35,054 nucleotides of DNA from Alphaproteobacteria bacterium. GTDB taxonomy: Bacteria; Pseudomonadota; Alphaproteobacteria; Caulobacterales; Caulobacteraceae. The stretch's first letter is position 1. The number at the start of each line of letters is the position of its first letter. The position numbers were made by a program, and so were the translations under genes. The notes under the pieces are model-generated. The model was not told the origin of the DNA and did not search any database. It worked only from the letters and a program-made list of their open reading frames with translations. Location: contig JAHINZ010000201.1 in the NCBI GenBank assembly GCA_018895795.1, positions 1 to 35,054 on the forward strand, in the 5' to 3' direction. This document shows, piece by piece, positions 8,438 to 20,830 of this stretch.

Positions 8438-11400
8438 TTAGAAGGCCAGGTCGAAGCCGAAGCGGATGTACCGCGGCGACTGGTAGGTGGTCGGCTGCCC
8501 GAAGACCGGCGTGGTCTTGGCGGGCGAGGTGTAGAGCACCGGGCCGTTTTCAGCGACGTTCTGGACGTTCACCGGCTTGCGTGAGTTGAAGATGTTGAAG
8601 ACATCCACGCGCAAGACCAGGTCGCCTTGGTAGGGGACGAATTTCGGCACCGTGTAGCGCAGCGAGGTGTCGAACGACGTCGTCCAAGGCGTGCTGGTGC
8701 CCGTACCCTGCGGAACCAGCTTGCCACCGCAATAGTGGGTGTAGGACGGGCCGTAGTTGGCTTCCAGGGTGCTGTCGTTCGGGTCGTAGCCGATGCAGCC
8801 CACCCGACGGGGCGAGATGATCGTGCCGTTGGCGCCGATGCTCAGGCTGTCGGTCAGCTGATACGAGCCATAGCCCTTGAGGACGTGGGCGTGGTGGTTC
8901 GGCAGCAGGCCGTAGGCGCCTTCGACCAGGGTCGGCGTGTCGAACTGCAGGGTGATGCCCGAGTCCGTCTGGCCGCTGGCGTAGTCGCTGTAGGACGAGC
9001 CTTCGTAGTTCCCCTTGTCTTCCGACAGGGTGTAGGTGCCGTGGAAGCTCCACTTGCCGTCGAAGGCGCGATCGAACGACAGATCCAGGGCGGTGTATTC
9101 ACGCTTGGCCTTCGGATAGCCGAGCTGGGCGGCCGTGAAGGTGATGGTCGGCAGGGCGGTGCTCGTGGACGACAGCGGGTTCTGCAGCTTAACAGTCGCG
9201 GCCGAGCCTGGGTTGATGATCGCGTAGTCGTTCAGCGTGCCGTCGTAGTTGTCGCAGACGAGGCCCTTTTCCTTGCAGTAGGCGATAACGGCGTAGTCGA
9301 TGGCCACGTCGTCGGCGCCCTCGATCAGGTTCCGATAGGTCAGGGTCGCGCCGATGGTCCACAGGTTATCGAACCGGTGGCTGTAGCCGATGATATATTC
9401 GTCCTGTTCCGTCGCCTTCAGCTCTTTGCTGTGGTTCTGGTCGGCGGTGTAGAACGAGCCATCGTTCTGGTAGGTACAGCCCACGACGCCCGCGGCCGAG
9501 GCCCCACCGGCGACACAGGCGCGAGCGCCCGTATAGCCGACGAGTTGCGTGCCGAGCCCGCCGGTCGGCAGACCAGTGGTCGGGCTCGGCGTGTAGCCGG
9601 CCAGATTGTAGTAGCGCGCGGTGAAGTCGTAGGTGCCCGCCGCCTGACGATAGGCCGTGTTGCCCGCGATCGGCAGGTAGTACTTGCCGTAGTTCGCGAA
9701 CAGCTTGTCGCGGCCTTCGCCGATCGGATCCCAGGTGACGCCGACACGCGGGGCGATGTTGTCCTTCAGGTCGGCGAAGACGACGCCGTTCGAACCCGCC
9801 TGCGTGAAGCTGTCGCTACGAATCCCGAGGTTGAAGGTCAGACCGTGGATGGGCGTCCAGGAGTCCTGAACGTACCAGGCTTCGTTCTGGCCATCGAACT
9901 TGCCGCCGGAGATAAACGTGCGGGCTTCGATGAACTGGGTGCCCGCGGCCAGGCCGTAGGGGTTACCCGCAGCCGCGGTCCTGTAGAGGTAGGACGCGTT
10001 GCCGGTGTATTTGGAGAAGTGGGTCAGATAATCGTCTTCGTGGTCGTAGCCGCCCCGGATGTGGTGCTTGCCCAGAAGGTCGAAATAGAGATCGGCGTCG
10101 ACGCGATAGAAGTTACGCTTGGTCTGGTAGGGCGCGGCGATGGCCGCGACCGACTGCTGGCTGATCGTCGCGGCGGTGCCGACGCGCTGATCCTGCACGA
10201 GCGGATCGGTGGTGTTCAGCGGCAGGGTCGCGAGGTTGTCCTCGTTGCGGCCATAGGCGGCCGACAGGGTGAACCAGTCGGTGAACGAGCCCGTGTACTT
10301 GAACACGAAGTTTTGGCCGCCGGTCGGGAAGTTGGAGCCCGACTTCAGCTTGCCGACCTTGTCGGTGAACTGGTTGTAGCCATAGACGCGGCGCTTGGTG
10401 ATGTCGTTGGTCCGGAAGTAGGTGGCTTCCAGGTGTTGACGCGAGGTGAGGTAGCCGTCCAGCTTGGCGCCGTAGAACGCCTGGCCCGACCGATCTTCAG
10501 TGAGGTTCTGGGAACCGTTGGCCGACTCACCGGCGACGGTGGCGCTGGCCGAACGGGTGGCCAGGTTGCCCGGGTTGGTTTCCAGGCTGCGGATTTGCGC
10601 CAAGCCGTACAGGAACAGGTGGTCCCTGATGATCGGGCCGCCGGCTTCGAAGATCATGTCCTTGTAGTCGCGCTTCAGACGCTTGCCCGAGTTCAGGTAG
10701 GTGTCTTTCTGGTCGGACCGCAGGTCGTTCGGCTCATAGTTGCCGTGAACGGCGAACATGAAATCGTTGGTGCCGGACTTGGTCGTGGCGGTGATGACAC
10801 CGCCGGTCGCGCGGCCGAACTCGGCGGAGTAGCCGCCGGTCTTCACGTCAAACGTCTTGTAGAAGTCGAACGGCACGGTCGCGCCGCCGAGATAGGTGTT
10901 GAAGTTGGTGATGTTCAGGCCGTTGACGAAGAAGGCGTTCTCCGACACCGAGGCGCCGCCGACGGCGACTTGGCCCGCATAGTTGCCGGCCCCGCCCTGG
11001 ATGGCGCCCGGCGCGAGCAAGGCCAAGCCCTGAGCGCTGCGAACCACGGGAACGGTCTTGACCAGTTGTTCGACGTCCACGACCAGGCCGGTCGTGGTTT
11101 GCGAGAAGTCCAGCTCGGGCCGGGCAGAGGCCGTGACCACGACTTCGGCGACCGCGTCAACCGAAGCCAGGCTGAAGGCGTAGGACGACTCGCCGCCGGC
11201 GCGAACCGCCAGGCCGCTGTTGGTGGTGGTGGTGAAACCGTCCTTGGCAACCACAACCGTGTAGGTGCCGGTCGGGATCAGCGGCGCGCGGAAGCGGCCG
11301 GTGGCGTCGGTCGTCGAGCTCTGCGTAACGCCCGTCTGCTGCGAGCGCACGGTCACCGCGGCGTCAGAGACGGGAGCGCCGCTCGAGTCCAGGACCCGGC

Positions 11401-11566
11401 CAGACAGCGTGCCGCTCGTGTAGTCCTGCGCCGAGGCCAGGGTCGGGATCGCCGTGGCGATCGCCGTGATCGCCAACGGCGCGGCTACGGCCGCGAGGCC
11501 CGCCAGCAGCGTCGACGTCAAAAGACGTGCGCGAACGCCACCTTTTGTGGATTTCATGGTCATCAT
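8438..11566 (-). CDS. TonB-dependent receptor, Oar-like, with N-terminal carboxypeptidase-regulatory-like domain
   Basis: Signal peptide MMTMKSTKGGVRARLLTSTLLAGLAAVAAPLAI...ASAQ; GTLSGRVLDSSGAPVSDAAVTVRS...TGTYTVVVAKDGF; plug VGGASVSENAFFVNGLNITNF...GGYSAEFGRATGGVI; C-terminal aromatic RYIRFGFDLAF. ORF is open from 11716. Confidence 0.92.
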   Translation of the reverse strand: MMTMKSTKGGVRARLLTSTLLAGLAAVAAPLAITAIATAIPTLASAQDYTSGTLSGRVLDSSGAPVSDAAVTVRSQQTGVTQSSTTDATGRFRAPLIPTGTYTVVVAKDGFTTTTNSGLAVRAGGESSYAFSLASVDAVAEVVVTASARPELDFSQTTTGLVVDVEQLVKTVPVVRSAQGLALLAPGAIQGGAGNYAGQVAVGGASVSENAFFVNGLNITNFNTYLGGATVPFDFYKTFDVKTGGYSAEFGRATGGVITATTKSGTNDFMFAVHGNYEPNDLRSDQKDTYLNSGKRLKRDYKDMIFEAGGPIIRDHLFLYGLAQIRSLETNPGNLATRSASATVAGESANGSQNLTEDRSGQAFYGAKLDGYLTSRQHLEATYFRTNDITKRRVYGYNQFTDKVGKLKSGSNFPTGGQNFVFKYTGSFTDWFTLSAAYGRNEDNLATLPLNTTDPLVQDQRVGTAATISQQSVAAIAAPYQTKRNFYRVDADLYFDLLGKHHIRGGYDHEDDYLTHFSKYTGNASYLYRTAAAGNPYGLAAGTQFIEARTFISGGKFDGQNEAWYVQDSWTPIHGLTFNLGIRSDSFTQAGSNGVVFADLKDNIAPRVGVTWDPIGEGRDKLFANYGKYYLPIAGNTAYRQAAGTYDFTARYYNLAGYTPSPTTGLPTGGLGTQLVGYTGARACVAGGASAAGVVGCTYQNDGSFYTADQNHSKELKATEQDEYIIGYSHRFDNLWTIGATLTYRNLIEGADDVAIDYAVIAYCKEKGLVCDNYDGTLNDYAIINPGSAATVKLQNPLSSTSTALPTITFTAAQLGYPKAKREYTALDLSFDRAFDGKWSFHGTYTLSEDKGNYEGSSYSDYASGQTDSGITLQFDTPTLVEGAYGLLPNHHAHVLKGYGSYQLTDSLSIGANGTIISPRRVGCIGYDPNDSTLEANYGPSYTHYCGGKLVPQGTGTSTPWTTSFDTSLRYTVPKFVPYQGDLVLRVDVFNIFNSRKPVNVQNVAENGPVLYTSPAKTTPVFGQPTTYQSPRYIRFGFDLAF

Positions 11567-12169
11567 ATCCCCTCTAGCGTGAGGCAGCGTTCCGGCCGGA
11601 CAGGCCCCTGAAGAAACGTTTCGTCCGGCGTGCGCGGAAATCCGCGCGAACTGCACCACGAGATTACTGGTGTCCCGGAAAACATTTCCCCGGTTGGCGG
11701 AGACGTTAGGAGCCATGACAGTTTTGGGTCAATTGTGATTACAGGTCGGTAACCCACATCGCTCGGTGCTGTCGCATAATCGCAACACGCTCGCCCCATT
11801 GTTGTCACAGATGCCGCAATCACTCACCGCACAAGTGTGCCGATTGAAGGTTCGACCCGCCAAAACCTTGGTTTAACGGGGAGAATTCACAACGCGCGGC
11901 TTATCGAACGCGGATATTCGACAGAAGTGTGTCGCGGCAAAATCCACCTCGGCAATCTTGACAACATCGAAACGCTTTGCGGAGTTTTGCCGAAATATCG
12001 GTTCTTTCGCCCCACGCCGCGCCGATATCCGTGAATCGATTTCTGATATTGCCCAGTTTCAGGGCACAGTTGTACGCGAACGCCCATTGCAACGGCGCCG
12101 CGAGATCATGAAGATGCCGGTTCCGTCACAACATTTCGGGGCGGGCGGTCAAAAGGTTTAACAAGCATC

Positions 12170-12580
12170 ATGGTCGACTTCCGACGCGTCACCGGGTCCC
12201 TGTCCGTCAGCCCACAGGTCACGGAGGCCGACATCGCCCGGGCCGCCGCCGAGGGATTCGTTCTGGTGATCAACAACCGCCCAGACGGCGAAGATCCCAG
12301 CCAACCGACCAGCGCGATGATCGAGGCCGCCGCCCGAGCGGCGGGCCTGGACTATGTCCATATCCCCGTGCGGGGCGGGCCAGGACCGGACCAGGTCGAG
12401 GCGGTGGCGCGGGCGGTCCAAGGCGCCAAGGGGCCAGTCCTGGCCTTCTGTCGGTCGGGGACCCGGTCGATCGTCACCTGGTCGATCGGACAGGCGCTGT
12501 CAGGCGCGACCGACCGCGAAACCCTGGTCAGCCAGGGCGCGGCGGCGGGCTATGATCTGTCGGGCGTCTTGCCCGGCTGA
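12170..12580 (+). CDS. DUF442 / TIGR01244-type phosphatase-like (beta-lactamase hydrolase-like) protein
   Basis: MVDFRRVTGSLSVSPQVTEADIARAAAEGFVLVINNRPDGEDPSQPT...VHIPV...VLAFCRSGTRSIVTW (CX5R loop). Confidence 0.88.
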   Translation: MVDFRRVTGSLSVSPQVTEADIARAAAEGFVLVINNRPDGEDPSQPTSAMIEAAARAAGLDYVHIPVRGGPGPDQVEAVARAVQGAKGPVLAFCRSGTRSIVTWSIGQALSGATDRETLVSQGAAAGYDLSGVLPG

Positions 12581-12635
12581 CCTGTTCGGCAACCCCCTCT
12601 ATCGCGAGGCTTGGTGATCGAGCGTTGAGGCCGCG

Positions 12636-12776
12636 CTAGAGCGATACGCGCGCGGCCATCGGCGAGGGTTCGGCCTGGCAACTGGCCAGGACGAACTGGG
12701 CCATGATGAGACACAGGATGGCGAAGGCCACGCGCTGGAGCCGTTTCGAGACAAAAATCGCCGCATCCGCCACCAT
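12636..12776 (-). CDS. Small (46 aa) lipoprotein-like or single-TM protein, not in ORF track
   Basis: ATG at 12776 to TAG at 12636: MVADAAIFVSKRLQRVAFAILCLIMAQFVLASCQAEPSPMAARVSL. Strong SD GGAGG 7 nt upstream (cctcc at 12784-12788); KR-rich n-region, hydrophobic core, lipobox-like LASC. Confidence 0.6.
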   Translation of the reverse strand: MVADAAIFVSKRLQRVAFAILCLIMAQFVLASCQAEPSPMAARVSL

Positions 12777-12835
12777 GGCGCGTCCTCCAGAGGTTACTGG
12801 AAGGCTCAACCGCAAGACCGGCGCCGGAGACCGTC

Positions 12836-13726
12836 ATGATCCCCTATGTTCACGAGATCGCCTTTGACTACGGCCGGTGCGATCAGGTCTCGCCCCTGAT
12901 CCGACGGGTGATCGCCCGCAATCCGGGACCGTTCACCTATACCGGCACCGGCGTTTACATCATCGGATCCGGCACGGTTGCGGTGATCGACCCGGGCCCC
13001 GAGCTGCCTGAACATCGCGACGCCCTGCTGGCGGCGCTGGAGGGCGAGACGGTGAGCCATATCCTGGTCACCCATCATCACCTTGACCATTCCCCCCTCG
13101 CCCGCCCCCTGGCCCAGGCCACCGGCGCGGTGATCTACGGCCTCCCCGCGCCCGCCGACCACGGCGAAGCCCATGCCGGGCTGGAGGAAGGCGCGGACGG
13201 GCGCTTCCGCCCCGATATCGAGTTGACCGACGGCCAGATCCTGTCCGGCCCGGGCTGGACCCTGGAGGCGATCACCACCCCGGGCCACACCTCCAACCAT
13301 GTCTGTTTCGCGCTGACGGAAGAGAACGCCCTGTTCAGCGGCGATCACATCATGGGTTGGTCCACCACGGTGATCACCCCGCCCGACGGCGACATGGGCG
13401 ATTATTTCGCCAGTCTCGAAAAGGTTCGCGACCGGCGCTTCCAGACCCTGTGGCCCACCCACGGCGCGCCGGTGCGCGAGGTCGGGCCCTTCGTCGACGC
13501 CTATATCGCCCACCGCCGGGCCCGCGAGGTGCAGATCCTCGAAGCCCTGGCCCACAGCCACACGCGGATCAGGGCGATCGTCCCGATCCTCTACGCGGCC
13601 GTCGATCCGCGCCTGCATCCCGCGGCCGCCCATTCGGTGCTGGCTCACATGCTGCAATTGGTCCGCGAGGGCCGGGTGACCTGCGAGGGCCAGCCCGGCC
13701 TGGACGCCGACTATCGGCGGGCCTGA
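12836..13726 (+). CDS. MBL-fold metallo-hydrolase with C-terminal winged-helix (LACTB2-like)
   Basis: VAVIDPGPELPEHRDAL...ILVTHHHLDHSPLA (HxHxDH), TTPGHTSNHVCF, LFSGDHIMG, WPTHGAP; C-terminal HPAAAHSVLAHMLQLVREGRV. Confidence 0.9.
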   Translation: MIPYVHEIAFDYGRCDQVSPLIRRVIARNPGPFTYTGTGVYIIGSGTVAVIDPGPELPEHRDALLAALEGETVSHILVTHHHLDHSPLARPLAQATGAVIYGLPAPADHGEAHAGLEEGADGRFRPDIELTDGQILSGPGWTLEAITTPGHTSNHVCFALTEENALFSGDHIMGWSTTVITPPDGDMGDYFASLEKVRDRRFQTLWPTHGAPVREVGPFVDAYIAHRRAREVQILEALAHSHTRIRAIVPILYAAVDPRLHPAAAHSVLAHMLQLVREGRVTCEGQPGLDADYRRA

Positions 13727-13730
13727 GCCC

Positions 13731-16559
<2,829 letters not shown>

Positions 16560-16753
16560 CGAACTGGCTCTCCCGAAGAACTTCTTGTTATGCGGCCAAG
16601 GCTATCGGGACCCGCCTTCCCGCGCAACGCGCCGCGCGCCCGGCGCGAACCGCTTTCATCCGCCGGGTGGCGTCGCCTCCGGCCTCTCGGGTCCGCGCTG
16701 ATCCGTCGCAGCCGCGTTTAGGCCCTCGGCGCCGGGATCACGATATTGTCGCG

Positions 16754-18556
16754 ATGCGAATCTCAGCGCTCCACCGGAACAAGATCTTGCATTGGCGCCA
16801 ATCCCCTTGGGCGGACGACCGACTGGACGAGGTGGCGATGGATACGCATCGCCTGCTGCCGTCGCGCGTCATCTCGGCCGCGGTGGTCGCGGTGGTTATC
16901 GGCCGAGCCCTGGACTGGCGTCTGGCCTTGAGTTGGTTGATCGCCCTCTTGGCGTCAGAAGGCCTGGCGCGCCTGGCCACGCACCGCTTCAAACCCGGGG
17001 TCCACGCCTCGCATCGTCTGCGCGCCGCCTTCGTGCTGGGGGCCCTGCCCATCAATCTCATCTGGGGCTGGCTCGCGGCGATGCTGTGGCTGTCCACCAC
17101 CGCCGACCTGAAACTGGCCGCTGTCGGAATCTGGGTGGGCCAGATCGTCTTCGTCCAGAACTACCGCCATCAGCCCTGGACCCTGGTGGCGATCAGCGCG
17201 GTCGCGCCTCTGGCCAGCCTGATTGTCTTTCCCGTCTTCTTCTACGACGCCCACGGCATCGGCCCGGACACCGCCCGCGCCGCCTTGCTGCTGGTGACAC
17301 TGACCACCGTCAACACCATGATCTCCAACCGCGCGGCGGCCCGCCGCCTGGACGAACTGACCCACGGACTGCGCGAGGAGCGCGAGCGCGCGCTCGAGGC
17401 CACGCGCGCCAAGTCGACCTTCATCGCGGTCGCTAGTCACGAGTTGCGCACGCCGATGAATGGCATGCTTGGCATGGCCCATGCCCTGGCCCGCTCGAAC
17501 CTCGACGAGGGCCAACGCGAACAGGTTCGTCTGATGCTGAAATCAGGCGATAACCTGATGAAGTTGCTCGACGACGTCCTGGACCTCTCCCGCATCGAAG
17601 CCGGCCGGGTTGAACTCGTCGTTGCGCCGTTCAATCTGGAAGAGACCCTCGGCGAGGTCCTCGACGCCTGGCGCGATGTCGCCGTCGTCAAGAACCTGAC
17701 GCTGTCGGTCGCCATAGGCGCCGCCGTTCCGGCCTGGATCGAGGCCGACGTCCTGCGGATCCGCCAGGTGCTGGTCAATCTGATCGCCAACGCCCTGAAA
17801 TTCACGGCCGAGGGCGGGATCAGTCTCGAAATCTCGGCCTCGCACGCGGCAGGCCCCGAGGCTTTGGACATCCGCTTCGCCGTGCGCGACACCGGGCCCG
17901 GTGTTCCGCCGGAGGCCGCGGGCCGCGTCTTCGACAGCTTCACCCAGGCCGACGACACCGTGTCGCGGCGCCATGGCGGCGCCGGGCTGGGCCTGACCAT
18001 TTCCCGCGCCCTGGCCCGCCAGATGGGCGGGGACCTGACGCTGGAGCCCTCGCCGACCGGCGCCTGCTTCGTGTTCAGCCTCCGCGCGGCGGTCGCCGAG
18101 CCCAGGGTCCGGATCGAACCGGAACGGTCACAGGACGACGCTGCTCTGAAGACCGTTCGCGTGCTGATGGCCGAGGATAATCCGATCAATCAGCTGGTGG
18201 TCCGGGCGATGCTGGAGGCCACCGGCGTGTCGCTGACCGTGGTCGACAACGGCCAGGCGGCGCTGGAGACCATGGCCGGCGAAGGCTTCGACTGCGTGCT
18301 GATGGATATCAACATGCCGGTGATGGACGGCATCACCGCGCTGGAGGCGATCCGGTCGGGCGCGACCGGCCATCCCGACCTGCCGGTCATCGCCCTGACC
18401 GCCTCGGCCCTGGCCGGCGACCGCGAGCGGTTCCTGAAGATGGGCTTCACCGATCACCTGGGCAAACCGGTCAAGCCGGCCGCCCTGATCACCGCGATCG
18501 CCCACGCGGTCAGCCCCGGCCAGCGGGGCGCCGACGCGCTGCACGACGCGGCGTGA
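16754..18556 (+). CDS. Membrane hybrid sensor histidine kinase (TM, HisKA, HATPase, REC)
   Basis: H-box FIAVASHELRTPMNGMLGM; NLIANALKFT; DTGPGVP; GAGLGLTISRALARQMGG; REC VRVLMAEDNPINQ...CVLMDINMPVMDG...ALTAS...GKPVKP. Start uncertain (ATG 16754 or 16839). Confidence 0.9.
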   Translation: MRISALHRNKILHWRQSPWADDRLDEVAMDTHRLLPSRVISAAVVAVVIGRALDWRLALSWLIALLASEGLARLATHRFKPGVHASHRLRAAFVLGALPINLIWGWLAAMLWLSTTADLKLAAVGIWVGQIVFVQNYRHQPWTLVAISAVAPLASLIVFPVFFYDAHGIGPDTARAALLLVTLTTVNTMISNRAAARRLDELTHGLREERERALEATRAKSTFIAVASHELRTPMNGMLGMAHALARSNLDEGQREQVRLMLKSGDNLMKLLDDVLDLSRIEAGRVELVVAPFNLEETLGEVLDAWRDVAVVKNLTLSVAIGAAVPAWIEADVLRIRQVLVNLIANALKFTAEGGISLEISASHAAGPEALDIRFAVRDTGPGVPPEAAGRVFDSFTQADDTVSRRHGGAGLGLTISRALARQMGGDLTLEPSPTGACFVFSLRAAVAEPRVRIEPERSQDDAALKTVRVLMAEDNPINQLVVRAMLEATGVSLTVVDNGQAALETMAGEGFDCVLMDINMPVMDGITALEAIRSGATGHPDLPVIALTASALAGDRERFLKMGFTDHLGKPVKPAALITAIAHAVSPGQRGADALHDAA

Positions 18557-20056
18557 TCAGCCCATCGTCTCCGCCAGGGTCCGGGCCTCGTCCTCGAAGG
18601 CGCTGACCGTATCGACCTTGCGCCAGGCGATGTCGCCGGCGTCACGGGACAGTTGGGCCTCGAGCACGGCGACGTCGGCGTCGGAGGCGTCATTGATCCG
18701 GGCCGCGACCCGGGCGCGCAGCACCTCGGGCGGCGCTTCCAGCCACACCCCCTGGAAGGCGACGCCGCAAGACGCGGCCAGAGCCTCGGCCCGCGCGCGC
18801 TCTTCGGGCTTCATGAACACCGCGTCCAACACGACCGACCGGCCGGCCGTCAGCGCCAGGGCCGCATCCTCGAACAGCTGATCATAGACGCGGGCGCCCA
18901 TCTCCGGCGCATAGGCCTCGCGCGGCAGGCGTTGCAGCGACGGCGCGCCCCACAGGCGCTTGCGGATCTCGTCGGTGCGCAGCACGATCGCGCCGGGCGC
19001 CGAGCCCAGCCCCGGCGCGCAGACGCGGGCGAAGGTCGACTTGCCCGACCCCGACAGCCCGCCCGTCGCCACCAGGCTGACCGGTTTGGGCGCCAGGTGC
19101 TCCAACGCGGTGGCCAGATAGGCCCGCGCCGCCTCGTCATCGCCTGTATAGGCCCAGACGTGGGTACGCACCGCCGCGCGGACCGACAGCATCAGCGGCA
19201 GGGCGGCGAGGCCCGACCACAGCCCCTGGCCGAAATGGCGCGCGGCCTCGTCGAGATAGGCGTTCAGCACCCGGCCGGCCGCATCGCGGCGACGGCGAAA
19301 ATCCAGATCCATCAGCAAAAAGGCGAGATCGTACTGGATGTCGATGTCCGACAGGGTGTCGTTGAACTCGATACAGTCGAACAGGATCGGCTTCTGGTCT
19401 TCGATCAGGATGTTGCCCAGGTGCAGATCGCCATGGCAGTGGCGGGCGAAGCCCTGGCCGGCGCGGGCGTCGAGCAGCGGACCCAGGCGCTCGAGGGCCA
19501 GGTCGGTCTCGGCGATCAGGCGGTCGACGGCCAGGCCGCCCAAACGCGGGGCCAGACCGCGCAGCAGGTTGGCGTTGGAGCGGATCGTATAGCCCAGGGC
19601 GTTCACCCCGCCGCCTTGCGGACGCAAGGTCGCCGCGGCGTGAAAGCGGGCCACGGTGCGGCCCAGCGAATCCTCAAGCGCGTCGTCGATCGCCCAGGGC
19701 TGGGTTGCCAGCACGCCCTGCTCGTCAAACCGGCGCATCTCCAGCACATGGTCGACGATCTCGCCCTGGCCGTCGATCTCGATCCCGCCGTTGGCGGTCC
19801 GGGTCAGGCGGCGCACGGCGCGATAGATGTCGGGCGCGGCGGCGCGATTGAACGCCAGTTCGCGCTCCAGCGCCCAGCGCCGCAGCTCCAGGGTGGAATA
19901 GTCCAGAAAGCCGAAATCGACCGGGCGTTTGACCTTGAAGGCGGCGTCGCCGATCAGGAACACCCGAGCGCAGGAGGTTTCGATGGTGTTCTCGGCGCGT
20001 GCCCCGAACCAGGCCGCCACCTCATGCTCGCGCGCGCTCTCAGCGTCCTTGGTCAC
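18557..20056 (-). CDS. Bifunctional APH-like kinase / P-loop AAA ATPase (COG2187 plus COG0645 architecture)
   Basis: N-terminal APH-like domain with HCHGDLHLGNILIEDQKPILFDCIEFND; C-terminal GGLSGSGKSTFAR Walker A and zeta-toxin/gluconate kinase-like fold motifs. Confidence 0.88.
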   Translation of the reverse strand: MTKDAESAREHEVAAWFGARAENTIETSCARVFLIGDAAFKVKRPVDFGFLDYSTLELRRWALERELAFNRAAAPDIYRAVRRLTRTANGGIEIDGQGEIVDHVLEMRRFDEQGVLATQPWAIDDALEDSLGRTVARFHAAATLRPQGGGVNALGYTIRSNANLLRGLAPRLGGLAVDRLIAETDLALERLGPLLDARAGQGFARHCHGDLHLGNILIEDQKPILFDCIEFNDTLSDIDIQYDLAFLLMDLDFRRRRDAAGRVLNAYLDEAARHFGQGLWSGLAALPLMLSVRAAVRTHVWAYTGDDEAARAYLATALEHLAPKPVSLVATGGLSGSGKSTFARVCAPGLGSAPGAIVLRTDEIRKRLWGAPSLQRLPREAYAPEMGARVYDQLFEDAALALTAGRSVVLDAVFMKPEERARAEALAASCGVAFQGVWLEAPPEVLRARVAARINDASDADVAVLEAQLSRDAGDIAWRKVDTVSAFEDEARTLAETMG

Positions 20057-20149
20057 GCCTGAAATCCTGTCCGTCCGCGCTCAAGATCCGGCGCCGGGGT
20101 CCCATAACCGAATCTGACGCCGCCGTCCTCGCCCTAGACTTGCCTCAAG

Positions 20150-20171
20150 ACAACTTACGCGATTAACTTGT
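20150..20171. promoter_or_regulatory. Candidate TetR operator
   Basis: ACAACTTA-cgcgat-TAACTTGT, 7/8 inverted-repeat match, 28 nt upstream of the TetR start and in the divergent intergenic region. Confidence 0.5.
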
Positions 20172-20199
20172 ATTCCGGTGGGGCGATCGAGTTCTGAAC

Positions 20200-20829
20200 A
20201 TGCTGATCAGCGCCGGCCCCAAGCGGGCCGAACACAAGCGAAGCGAGATTGTCTCCGCCGCCAGGACGCAGTTCCTGCGCGACGGCTATCGGGACGCCGG
20301 CATGGAAGGGGTGGCGCGCGCCGCCAGTGTGTCGACCGCGACGCTCTACGCCCATTTCCCCAGCAAGGCCGATCTGTTCAAGTCGGTGGTTCTGGAGACC
20401 GTCCGCGACTTCGCCGGGCCGGTGGGCGAAAGCGTCCTGGCCCGGGGCGACGCCCGCGTTCGCCTGCTGGTCTTCGCCAACGCCTATGCCGCCTTTCTGG
20501 CGCGCCCCCTGACCCGCGCGATCTTTCGTCTGGTGTCCGCCGAGCGCCGTCGCCTGCAAGAGGTGGCCGACACGGTCCTGCAGAGCGCGCGCGATGACCT
20601 GGGCGGGGTCGCGATCGCCTTGATTGAGGACCTGGAACGAACCGGTGAACTGACCCTCGACAAGCCGTCGTGGGCCGCCGGCCAACTGATGGGCATGATC
20701 GATCACGCCACCCTGGTGCTGGGCATTTCGGCCGGCGATCAGGCCCAGCCCCGGCGCGCCCTGCCGGCGATCTGCGAGGACGCCGTCGAGACCTTCCTGG
20801 CGCGCTATGCGGCCAGGGCGACGATTTGA
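20200..20829 (+). CDS. TetR/AcrR family transcriptional regulator
   Basis: KRSEIVSAARTQFLRDGYRDAGMEGVARAASVSTATLYAHFPSKADLFKSVV: classical TetR HTH. Confidence 0.93.
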   Translation: MLISAGPKRAEHKRSEIVSAARTQFLRDGYRDAGMEGVARAASVSTATLYAHFPSKADLFKSVVLETVRDFAGPVGESVLARGDARVRLLVFANAYAAFLARPLTRAIFRLVSAERRRLQEVADTVLQSARDDLGGVAIALIEDLERTGELTLDKPSWAAGQLMGMIDHATLVLGISAGDQAQPRRALPAICEDAVETFLARYAARATI

Positions 20830-20830
20830 C

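Noticed and set aside
8627-11611. 994-aa plus-strand ORF opposite the TonB-dependent receptor
   Set aside because: Antisense shadow ORF in high-GC DNA; low-complexity Gly/Val/Arg/Ala composition with no recognisable domain, while the minus strand encodes a clear receptor.
12170-13726. Possible split DUF442 + MBL persulfide-dioxygenase (Blh/BigR-type) sulfur system
   Set aside because: The MBL protein looks LACTB2-like with a winged-helix C-terminus rather than ETHE1-like, and no sulfide regulator, rhodanese or SQR gene is adjacent; adjacency alone is insufficient.
18557-20829. Possible toxin-antitoxin or aminoglycoside-resistance cassette (APH/zeta-like kinase next to TetR)
   Set aside because: No short antitoxin ORF, no mobile-element context, and the fusion matches a common chromosomal architecture; function not supported by sequence.
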